Position numbers and translations under genes: made by a program | Source of the DNA: Flavobacterium psychrophilum | GTDB lineage: Bacteria > Bacteroidota > Bacteroidia > Flavobacteriales > Flavobacteriaceae | Assembly: GCA_003243255.1 (NCBI GenBank) | Contig: QFQM01000252.1 | Coordinates: forward strand, 1 to 6,172 | DNA length: 6,172 bases | Direction of reading: 5' to 3' | Part shown: piece by piece, positions 1 to 6,172 of the stretch | How the letters are laid out: every line of letters begins with the position of its first letter | Numbering within the stretch: the stretch's first letter is position 1 | Notes under the pieces: generated by a model | Seen by the model: the letters and a program-made list of their open reading frames with translations, nothing else | Database searches by the model: none | Told to the model about the DNA's origin: nothing

Positions 1-2247
1 CCCGATGCCGCCCAATTGTATAAAGTAGTGACAGAAGTACACCTGCCGGACGGCGCTGTGATCAATGAAGGAGGCACCCCTTTGGCACTCACCAAAGCGT
101 TGAAAGATCAAATTCCCCAGGTAAAGAAGGAAACTGTATTGCTCTCTCTGAAGACTGCGACCATCAGTGTGCCATTGGGCAACCAGGTAAAACATTTCGC
201 GGAGCATGGAAACATTGCATTCGCAGATGCGAACTGGTTCAATATGTTTAGCTATATAGGAGCTGCAGGTAATGCAGTAAACCTGTCACCCGAACCGGGT
301 GCTGTAGTGATCACACAACGGCTGGCAGAAAAATACTTCGGCAACACAAACCCCATTGGAAAAGTTGTTCGGCTCGATAATACAAATAACCTCACAGTCA
401 CCGACATCATAGAAAATTATCCCGGCAATACGGATCTTAAGTTTGACATGTTCATTGCCGGCTCCTCTTTTCGGTCCTTTTATCCGCAGCAGGAAGCAGA
501 TATGAGCAAGTCCTGGGGTTGGATAAACTCCACTACCCAATCCTTTATTTCTTTACCGGGTGATGTATCGGTAAAGAGGGTAGAAGAGGCGATGGCTCGA
601 TTGGTGAAAGAACATTTTGATCCCGGCATAGCTGGCGCGTATCAGTTTCATTTGTTGCCGTTAAAAGAATTGCATTTCGACGGACGATATGGTGGCGTAA
701 TACGAAAATCATTATTGACCACATTGGCCTTGTTGGGAATATTTCTGGTTGTCATTGCCTGCTTTAATTTCATCAACATGGCAAGCGCGCAAAGCGTAAA
801 AAGGGCCAAAGAGATCGGCACCCGTAAAGTGCTGGGCAGCACACCGGCCGCCATCTTTTGGCAGTTTATCGCCGAAATATCCTGTGTTGTTTTACTGGCC
901 ACTGCATTGGCATTTGTGTGGATGACATTGTTCCTGCCGGTGATTAACACCTGGCTGCAAACAGACCTGCAAATAAACATCCTGCACGACCGGGTATTAC
1001 TTCCTGCTATTTTGTTGCTATTGCTCTTTGTAATACTGGCCAGTGGCACTTATCCCGCAATTGTATTGAGCCGGTTTAAACCGCTGGAAGCATTAAAAAG
1101 TCAGAAAGCCGGCCTTGGTACAGCTAAATACCGTAGAGGCTTGATAGTGGTACAGAACATGATTGTACAGGGGCTGATCGTTTGTACGCTGATCATCGTC
1201 TTACAGGTTCGGCATTTTAAGAATGCAGACTTAGGATTCAATAAGAATGCGGTACTGATGGTGTCCATTCCGGACAACAGCAAGAGCAAAATGACCTACC
1301 TGCGAAACCATCTATTGACGAACCCCAAAATACAGTCCGTCTCCTTTTGTTACCAGGCCCCTTCATCAGATGCGTATACAGGAGGCTCTGTGCAGTTTGA
1401 TAATCGCGAATGGGAAGATTTTTCGGCCGGGATCATTATGGGGGACTCTGCTTACGTTAAGACATTCGGGTTAAAACTGATAGCCGGTACAAACCTCGCA
1501 GAAAGCGATACGGTCAACCAGGTACTCATTAACCAGTCCATGCTACACCGGTTGGGTTTCAACAAACCGGAACAAGTGCTGGGCCACCGCCTGGTAGTAG
1601 GCGGTATCGATGATCGGTCTGCAACCATTACAGGGATCGTTAAAGACTTCAACGCTCACTCACTCTATACACCGATTGCACCAGTATTGATTACAACGAA
1701 TCGTACCAGATACCGCTATGCAGCCATCACCTTGGCGCCACAAGCACAAAACGAAGCAAGAAATATCATACAAAAAGAATGGCAGGCTGCTTATCCGCAG
1801 AATGAATTTGAATACCGTTATTTGGATGAACAGATTGATGAATTCTACCACAAGGAAGATTTATTAAGCAAGCTGGTGAAGACAACCACGGGAATAGCCA
1901 TCGTTATAAGTTGCCTGGGATTATTAGGACTTATTTCTTTTGTTACGTTGCAGCGCACCAAAGAGATTGGTATTCGTAAAGTGTTGGGGGCGGGCGTTGT
2001 AGATATTGTGTTGCTTTTCTCAAAAGATTTCCTGAGACTGTTGATTGTCTCGATGGTAATAATTTTCCCTGTCGCTTTCTTCTTTATGGATCGCTGGCTA
2101 CAGGATTTCGCCTACCGTATCCACATCAGTTGGTGGATATTTGGACTGGCCGGTATAATATCTATGTTCATAGCCTTGGCAACGATCAGTTTTCAGTCTA
2201 TAAAAACGGCATTGGCAAACCCTGTGAAGAGTTTGAAGGTGGATTGA
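1..2247 (+). CDS. ABC transporter permease, MacB/FtsX family (5'-truncated)
   Basis: Inner-membrane permease of the MacB/FtsX type. In this family it pairs with a separate ATPase and moves substrates across, or does mechanical work in, the envelope; the substrate here is unknown. The frame is open from base 1 (PDAAQLYKVV), so the start lies outside; the TTG at 16 is internal. In-window numbering gives 748 residues: an extracytoplasmic MacB_PCD-like domain (about 1-220); an FtsX domain with membrane segments near 238-260, 288-312 and 332-353, carrying EIGTRKVLGS at 271-280; a further segment at 381-402; a second extracytoplasmic domain (about 405-600); and a second FtsX domain with segments near 629-649, 676-697 and 711-733, carrying EIGIRKVLGA at 655-664. 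It ends ANPVKSLKVD. Bacteroidota homologues are near 800 residues, so roughly 50-60 residues including the first helix are missing. No ATPase gene is visible. GC is higher than in the rest of the window. The family call is secure; the substrate is not predictable. Confidence 0.95.
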   Translation, partial: PDAAQLYKVVTEVHLPDGAVINEGGTPLALTKALKDQIPQVKKETVLLSLKTATISVPLGNQVKHFAEHGNIAFADANWFNMFSYIGAAGNAVNLSPEPGAVVITQRLAEKYFGNTNPIGKVVRLDNTNNLTVTDIIENYPGNTDLKFDMFIAGSSFRSFYPQQEADMSKSWGWINSTTQSFISLPGDVSVKRVEEAMARLVKEHFDPGIAGAYQFHLLPLKELHFDGRYGGVIRKSLLTTLALLGIFLVVIACFNFINMASAQSVKRAKEIGTRKVLGSTPAAIFWQFIAEISCVVLLATALAFVWMTLFLPVINTWLQTDLQINILHDRVLLPAILLLLLFVILASGTYPAIVLSRFKPLEALKSQKAGLGTAKYRRGLIVVQNMIVQGLIVCTLIIVLQVRHFKNADLGFNKNAVLMVSIPDNSKSKMTYLRNHLLTNPKIQSVSFCYQAPSSDAYTGGSVQFDNREWEDFSAGIIMGDSAYVKTFGLKLIAGTNLAESDTVNQVLINQSMLHRLGFNKPEQVLGHRLVVGGIDDRSATITGIVKDFNAHSLYTPIAPVLITTNRTRYRYAAITLAPQAQNEARNIIQKEWQAAYPQNEFEYRYLDEQIDEFYHKEDLLSKLVKTTTGIAIVISCLGLLGLISFVTLQRTKEIGIRKVLGAGVVDIVLLFSKDFLRLLIVSMVIIFPVAFFFMDRWLQDFAYRIHISWWIFGLAGIISMFIALATISFQSIKTALANPVKSLKVD

Positions 2248-2266
2248 TTCTATTCAAAATCATAAA

Positions 2267-2713
2267 ATGTTGTACGAATATTATTTACAAGCTCACTTGA
2301 ATCAGGATTTCCAGGAAGTTTCGACAGAAAGTGTGTTGGCAATATTTAAGGATTATATCACTGCAAGAGAAGCGAGTTATATTGACCTCGAATTTGAGGA
2401 AGGAAACAGTTGTACCATTTATATGGATACAACGAATTTAATGACCACTGGTTTTGTGATTAGTAGACCCTGTTATAGCAGGCGTTTTGGCGAATGTTTG
2501 TATGAAGTAATGTTATTGGGCAACTTTGTATTTTTTGAACCAGATGGAAAAGCACCTATTATAATAAGTCCCGCTGCAGAGGAACATCTGCCAATAGATA
2601 TGGTCGAATCATTGGGAAAGCCGGCGATTGGGAAAAGTAAGGAGAGCTTTCTGGAGCTGTATTCTAATAATCGTAAAAAGAGAGGAACTGTCTTTGAACC
2701 AGTTAATGACTGA
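2267..2713 (+). CDS. Hypothetical protein, 148 aa, family not recognised
   Basis: I do not recognise this protein and assign no function. It has no signal peptide and no membrane segment, so it is probably cytoplasmic. It looks like a compact mixed alpha/beta domain: an acidic, aromatic N-terminal half (MLYEYYLQAH, then IDLEFEEGNSCTIYMD near 39-54), a central strand-rich part (YEVMLLGNFVFFEPDGKAPIIIS near 79-101) and a lysine/arginine-rich tail ending VFEPVND. An in-frame TGA at 2234-2236 makes the ATG at 2267 the first Met available; no clear Shine-Dalgarno precedes it, as is common in Bacteroidota. It starts 19 bases after the permease stop on the same strand, so co-transcription is possible. 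It ends 57 bases before the convergent helicase gene, with no obvious terminator hairpin between. Size and layout are like those of small immunity proteins, but no motif supports that. GC is mixed: 20 of 60 at 2341-2400 and 27 of 60 at 2581-2640. The gene is likely real because the frame is open over 148 codons with protein-like composition. Confidence 0.75.
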   Translation: MLYEYYLQAHLNQDFQEVSTESVLAIFKDYITAREASYIDLEFEEGNSCTIYMDTTNLMTTGFVISRPCYSRRFGECLYEVMLLGNFVFFEPDGKAPIIISPAAEEHLPIDMVESLGKPAIGKSKESFLELYSNNRKKRGTVFEPVND

Positions 2714-2770
2714 TTTATTATATTGCTTATGTATCAAAGGGGTTGGTTAAAGTCAAAGTTGAATTAATTT

Positions 2771-4174
2771 TCATTGTATCCACCAGTTTTTAGCTAAATG
2801 TAAATGTTGTCGAGCCCTTGTGACTGCTGTATACCACCATCTGAACAATTCGCTGCGTTGCATTGCATACATGCTTTTTTCAAGAAACAAGAATGCCTCA
2901 TTCCATTCTCCCCCCTGGGCCTTATGACAGGTTACAGCATATCCGTATTTAGCACGTAAGCAATTAAGATATGGATCATTCATCATCGCAGCCTTATAAT
3001 CGTCTGAATTTAATTTGATGCCTTTCTTTTTTAATCTTCTATTGAAATCAATCATTAAGGTCTTTGATTGTTGTTTTGTGAAATTAATTTCTTTGCCATA
3101 TAAAATGTCAAGTGATATTAATATATCATATTCATCATTAGATAGTAATGATTTTATCTGAATTTTTTGAAAATGTAAGCCTGCCTTAATGTCGATTTCA
3201 AGTATGTTAGAAACACTAATAAAATCTCCATTTGTTAATGGGATTGCATGATTATTATGTGTAACTAATAGCACATCACCTTTTTGAAGTGGCAAGTCTA
3301 TACCACCAAATAAGTCTCTGCGCATTGCTCTATTTATATCGCCGACCATTCTATTGCTTCTTCCAATAGCAATGGTTCCATCAGGCCCTACGTCTTTAAA
3401 TTTGGTAATATAATTTTTGAATAACTCTTTATCTGAAGAATATAGTTTGACATTATTAAGATTCGAAGCAGGTAACTTTGGAAAAGGTGGTAAATTGTTT
3501 ATAAGTGCCATATTTCTAATCATAGAAGCTAATATTAAGATGTCATTATTGGCTTCGTTTCTTTCTATTTTATCGAGTGTCAGTGTGATAGTTGTTCTGC
3601 CTTGTTTAACAAGCCATTCTAATTCAAGGGCAGGGCTGAAAATTTGTTTAACTGGAGGTAACTGACCTGGGTCGCCGACAAAAATGATTTTATTATTCCC
3701 TGTAGCTTCGAAAAAATCTGTAAGCAATTCTCCGGAACCGAATGATACTATCGAGTCCTCAGAAAATTGATTCGATAGCATGGATGATTCGTCTACAATA
3801 TAAATTTTCTTTGCAGCGTCTGGAGATCGTAATGCAAAAAGGAGTGTCATCTGGCCTTGCTGGTCTATTGGAGTATCTTCGGGTAAGTCATCATCTGCGC
3901 CATCTACTTTATTAAATTGATATAACTCGCTATGTACAGTTCTGGCTGTAAGTCCAGTTTTCCCTCTCAAGACAGTCGCAGCTCTTCCTGTTGATGCAAG
4001 TAATGAAAAACTAAACTTCTTTTCTTCTAACCATTTTGCGACGTGTTGCATTAAAAAAGTCTTCCCCGTTCCTGCATAACCTTTCAATACAAATGTATCA
4101 ACTGCAGGATGATCAATGAATTTTTGGATAGCCTTAAAAGCCTCCTTTTGGCCTTCATTTAATTTTATTGCCAT
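2771..4174 (-). CDS. SF1B DNA helicase, RecD2/Dda-like (AAA family ATPase with UvrD_C_2)
   Basis: Predicted ATP-dependent DNA helicase of superfamily 1B, the group of RecD2 and phage T4 Dda, whose studied members move 5' to 3' on single strands. All core motifs are present: Walker A GYAGTGKT at 32-39; motif Ia LLASTGRAA at 58-66; Walker B IVDESSM at 126-132 (D128, E129); motif III GDPGQLPP at 167-174; motif IV-like IERNE with R205; the UvrD_C_2 motif V TCHKAQGGEW at 415-424; and motif VI YTAVTRARQHLHL at 448-460. At 467 residues it is near Dda (439) and lacks the long N-terminal region of RecD2 (over 700). An in-frame TAA at 4181-4183 makes the ATG at 4174 the first start; no Shine-Dalgarno is visible. 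It lies downstream of the HerA-type gene on the same strand after 233 bases, so it may have its own promoter. AT-rich like that neighbour (18 G+C of 60 at 3181-3240). The enzyme family is secure. A role in repair, phage defence or mobile-element replication cannot be told from sequence alone. Confidence 0.93.
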   Translation of the reverse strand: MAIKLNEGQKEAFKAIQKFIDHPAVDTFVLKGYAGTGKTFLMQHVAKWLEEKKFSFSLLASTGRAATVLRGKTGLTARTVHSELYQFNKVDGADDDLPEDTPIDQQGQMTLLFALRSPDAAKKIYIVDESSMLSNQFSEDSIVSFGSGELLTDFFEATGNNKIIFVGDPGQLPPVKQIFSPALELEWLVKQGRTTITLTLDKIERNEANNDILILASMIRNMALINNLPPFPKLPASNLNNVKLYSSDKELFKNYITKFKDVGPDGTIAIGRSNRMVGDINRAMRRDLFGGIDLPLQKGDVLLVTHNNHAIPLTNGDFISVSNILEIDIKAGLHFQKIQIKSLLSNDEYDILISLDILYGKEINFTKQQSKTLMIDFNRRLKKKGIKLNSDDYKAAMMNDPYLNCLRAKYGYAVTCHKAQGGEWNEAFLFLEKSMYAMQRSELFRWWYTAVTRARQHLHLAKNWWIQ

Positions 4175-4225
4175 TATAGTTTATGACAATTAAGAAATGT
4201 ATTTAGAAATTGTAATTTTAATAGA

Positions 4226-4260
4226 CTTCCCAAACGACTATAAATCTATCGTAAGGGAAG
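4226..4260 (-). other. Bulged hairpin in the leader of the helicase gene
   Basis: An inverted repeat in the 233-base gap between the HerA-type gene and the helicase gene. Outer arms CTTCCC (4226-4231) and GGGAAG (4255-4260) pair perfectly. After a 2x2 internal loop, 4234-4237 pairs with 4249-4252; after a single-base bulge at 4238, 4239-4240 pairs with 4247-4248 around a six-base loop. It lies 52 bases upstream of the helicase ATG. No T-run follows directly on either strand, so it is not a standard intrinsic terminator. It could be a leader RNA structure, an operator or chance; the outer GC pairs stand out in very AT-rich surroundings. Confidence 0.35.
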
Positions 4261-4335
4261 CAATATTAATATAGTAATAGTTTTTAATAACTGCAAGTTG
4301 TGAGTTAAGAAATATGGAGTTTTAGCAAAGGCTGG

Positions 4336-4343
4336 CAAAAATA
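4336..4343 (-). promoter_or_regulatory. Possible Bacteroidota -7 element (TATTTTTG) upstream of the helicase gene
   Basis: On the minus strand this octamer fits the Bacteroidota -7 consensus TAnnTTTG exactly. It would give a transcript with a leader of about 150 bases that includes the hairpin at 4226-4260. No exact TTG is seen at the expected -33 distance (the nearest is TTCTG-like), and the surrounding AT-rich sequence makes chance matches easy. It is offered only because the gap otherwise lacks any promoter candidate for the helicase gene. Confidence 0.18.
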
Positions 4344-4407
4344 TATTCTGTACCTAATTGATCAGAATTACTCTATTATTACTTTGCTTTCAAAAAATGG
4401 ATCAAGA

Positions 4408-6126
4408 CTATTTTAGCTTAGGAGTTTTAGAATTTGGCTTATTTCGAGGTTCGTTAAATTTCAAGATGATTGGCATAGGAAAATCAACCCCAGTTAGCAC
4501 TGCTTCCCCTTCTCCAAGTATGGGTAAAAACTCTAAAGTATTTTTGTTAGCTGAACTACATGCGTTGCTAATTGCTTCTTTGTCATTGTGATTAATTAGC
4601 CTATGTACTATAAATGTACCCATTTGACTTAATGTACCATTAGGTATATCACGCGGCATTTGAGTAGCAATACAAAGAAACAACCCATGTTTTCGGCATT
4701 CTTTTGCTATTGAATCGTAGGCATCTAATGGTTTTACATCAAAATATTCATCTTTGACAGTTTTATTGAGAAATTGATGCGCTTCATCAATAAAAACTAC
4801 TATTGGATTATTCTTAAATCCTTTATTTCTTGCTCTTTTAAGCAAATTATTGCCAATCGCATTTGCCAAAATTTCTCGAACCTGATAATCGAAAGGAATA
4901 TTGCCAAAATTTAAGCGTAATAAAAGATTATCACTTTTAATGAAATCGTCTATCACCTTTACAATATCGTTGTCATCTTGATTTTTCTTGAACCCGAAAA
5001 TGTTTTGATACAACATGCCATTTACGATATTATTTATTCGTGAAATGAGGCTTATGCAATAAGATACATCTGCATCGTTCTTTTTCCCCCATTTCTTCTG
5101 GTCGTCAAAAACACACTCCTGAGTAATTTGATATGCGAGTTTTTCTATATCAAAGTTTGCATAGCCACTTTCTATTTTATCTATATTTTTATAGTAGAAA
5201 ACCTCATAAGGTTTTTTATCTGAAAATGCTTTAATTAAGAGGCTGTTTTCAACTTTAGTGGTTAAAATGCTTTCGACTCCATCTATATTTTGCTTATGTA
5301 TTATATTTTGACCACCGTTTAAAGCTACAATTTTAAGTGATCTAATCGCCTCCATCAATTTAGGAACTTGTGTTTTTGAAGATGGCCTGAATAAATAAAA
5401 TAAATCATCAGTTGTTAATTGTGAATAATGGAATACATGCGTTCCATCTCCAATTTCAATGGATTGCACTTTATCATACTGCCCATCATATTCACCTGTA
5501 GCATCAATCAATATAGCTTTATTTCCTGTTTCTATTAAAGCTTCAATTAAATGGCTAACAGTGTAGCTTTTGCCGCCACCTGTAGTTCCGACTACTGCAC
5601 AATGACGTGCAAAGAGCGATTGAAGATTTACTTTGACATCGGTTGTTGAATTTGAAACAAGATTTCCAAGTGAAGTAGATTTAAAAGCATCTCCTTCTTT
5701 AACTCCAAATCGAGACATATAGCTTTGAACCAATTCCCCAGAGCTAACATAAACCTTTGCTCCGATATTTGGATAGGCATTAAGTCCTTTCTTAACCGTG
5801 AGAGGATCATACAGATCAAAAGATAAAAGAATTTCAATTTTACCTGTAGGGTGAAAATCACTCGTTTGGAAAGCCTTTTCATTAAGTGATAATCTTTCTG
5901 ATTCTGGCAAAAGTAATTCAGTGATTCTGCCTAAAAAGCCATACTTATCGCCCTCTATTACTACAAAGTTGCCTACCAACCCACCATTAAATTCTTTTCC
6001 TAAATGGGTAAATCCATTTAGAAGAACGGATGAAGGAAAATGTATCTTAACAAACTGTGGCAATACCTGGCTTATATAACCAAGAAAATATTCATGTCGA
6101 AAGGGGTTAATCTTATGGCTGATCAT
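4408..6126 (-). CDS. HerA-like hexameric ATPase / DNA translocase (HAS-barrel + DUF87)
   Basis: Predicted ring-forming DNA-pumping ATPase of the HerA/FtsK superfamily, 572 residues. An N-terminal beta-rich HAS-barrel-like region (about 10-165, with GNFVVIEGDKYGFLGRI at 52-68) precedes the ATPase core: Walker A GTTGGGKSYT at 180-189 (K186), the HerA-type DATGEYD at 208-214, an alpha-helical insert (about 250-400), Walker B VVFIDEAHQF at 443-452 (D447, E448), ATQMPRDIP at 487-495 with a sensor-like Q489, a probable arginine finger in GTFIVHRL (R509), and LGEGEAVLTG at 537-546. The motif set is complete, so the enzyme should be active. An in-frame TAA upstream (4 codons before AGC-ATG) fixes the ATG at 6126 as the first start. 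That start overlaps the end of the preceding gene by 14 bases, which implies coupled translation. Known HerA partners are NurA nuclease in repair and SIR2, DUF4297 or other effectors in anti-phage modules. The tight coupling fits a two-gene module; the partner is outside the window. AT-rich (17 and 20 G+C of 60 in two sampled lines). Confidence 0.92.
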   Translation of the reverse strand: MISHKINPFRHEYFLGYISQVLPQFVKIHFPSSVLLNGFTHLGKEFNGGLVGNFVVIEGDKYGFLGRITELLLPESERLSLNEKAFQTSDFHPTGKIEILLSFDLYDPLTVKKGLNAYPNIGAKVYVSSGELVQSYMSRFGVKEGDAFKSTSLGNLVSNSTTDVKVNLQSLFARHCAVVGTTGGGKSYTVSHLIEALIETGNKAILIDATGEYDGQYDKVQSIEIGDGTHVFHYSQLTTDDLFYLFRPSSKTQVPKLMEAIRSLKIVALNGGQNIIHKQNIDGVESILTTKVENSLLIKAFSDKKPYEVFYYKNIDKIESGYANFDIEKLAYQITQECVFDDQKKWGKKNDADVSYCISLISRINNIVNGMLYQNIFGFKKNQDDNDIVKVIDDFIKSDNLLLRLNFGNIPFDYQVREILANAIGNNLLKRARNKGFKNNPIVVFIDEAHQFLNKTVKDEYFDVKPLDAYDSIAKECRKHGLFLCIATQMPRDIPNGTLSQMGTFIVHRLINHNDKEAISNACSSANKNTLEFLPILGEGEAVLTGVDFPMPIILKFNEPRNKPNSKTPKLK

Positions 6127-6172
6127 GCTTAAGCTTAATTGTTACAAAATTTTCAGCATCGTAGGTTTTGAT
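6113..6172 (-). CDS. 3' end of an unidentified gene overlapping the HerA-like gene
   Basis: Reading leftward from the window edge, one minus-strand frame stays open for 19 codons (IKTYDAENFVTIKLKHDQP) and stops at TAA 6113-6115. The other two frames both stop before the HerA ATG (TAA in the ATG's own frame, TGA in the third). The stop lies 14 bases inside the HerA-like gene, in another frame, a layout typical of co-translated partner genes. There is too little protein to identify a family. By analogy with HerA modules it could be a SIR2, DUF4297 or other nuclease/effector protein, but nothing in these 19 residues shows that. That the frame is coding is inferred from openness and position. Confidence 0.55.
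   Translation of the reverse strand: MKTYDAENFVTIKLKHDQP

Noticed and set aside
286..1851. Several open frames on the minus strand inside the permease gene (286-540, 648-1049, 1101-1289, 1452-1652, 1660-1851).
   Set aside because: They are antisense to a gene with strong family motifs, have odd composition (rich in Ser, Cys, Thr and Ile) and no recognisable domain; they are shadows.
2714..2770. A possible bidirectional terminator between the convergent genes.
   Set aside because: I found only short TTAA/TTAA and AATTAATT matches, with no stable GC stem followed by a T-run on either strand.
3417..3665. A plus-strand open frame of 82 codons inside the helicase gene.
   Set aside because: It is antisense to helicase motif III and flanking sequence; no independent evidence.
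4263..4272. The 10-base perfect palindrome ATATTAATAT, and nearby a repeated ATTACT at 4367 and 4378, 11 bases apart, as possible operators.
   Set aside because: The region is almost pure A/T, so short palindromes and repeats of this kind are expected by chance; they lie at no fixed distance from a supported promoter.
4358..4591. A plus-strand open frame of 77 codons starting in the gap and running antisense into the 3' end of the HerA-like gene.
   Set aside because: Most of it is antisense to the conserved C-terminal HerA sequence. It has no domain and leucine/serine-rich shadow-like composition; an antitoxin or antisense peptide reading has no support.
5628..5882. A minus-strand open frame of 84 codons in another frame within the HerA-like gene.
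   Set aside because: It overlaps the HAS-barrel region of a clearly coding frame; AT-rich sequence yields such leucine/lysine-rich frames by chance.
2248..6172. Searched for a CRISPR array, insertion-sequence ends, integrase or tRNA attachment site that would explain the GC change.
   Set aside because: No regularly spaced repeats, no long terminal inverted repeats, no transposase or integrase motifs and no tRNA-like cloverleaf could be seen.

Overview
The window looks like a chromosomal piece of a Bacteroidota genome, most likely Chitinophagaceae or a near relative. The main reason is the large permease on the left, which has the tandem MacB/FtsX architecture and the RKVLG and C-terminal ANPVKSLK signatures that are heavily expanded in that phylum. 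Start codons without a clear Shine-Dalgarno sequence agree with this. The exact genus cannot be read from the sequence.

Left part (1-2713, + strand): a 5'-truncated ABC-type efflux permease runs in from the window edge. It is followed 19 bases later by a 148-residue soluble protein that I do not recognise. Right part (2771-6172, - strand, convergent with the left part): three genes read right to left. They are the last 19 codons of an unidentified gene cut by the window edge, a complete HerA/FtsK-type hexameric ATPase (572 aa) whose start overlaps that gene by 14 bases, and, after a 233-base gap, a complete compact SF1B helicase of the RecD2/Dda type (467 aa).

Base composition differs between the two parts. 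Three hand-counted 60-base lines in the permease total 94 G+C of 180 (about 52%). Three lines in the two minus-strand ATPase genes total 55 of 180 (about 31%). The AT-rich half is therefore probably acquired.

The HerA-type ATPase, translationally coupled behind another gene, resembles the two-gene anti-phage modules in which an effector (SIR2 NADase, DUF4297 or another nuclease) precedes HerA. The deciding gene lies almost wholly outside the window, so the defence assignment is inference. The helicase is a possible third component or an independent neighbour. The gap in front of it holds a bulged hairpin in its probable leader and one weak promoter-like match.
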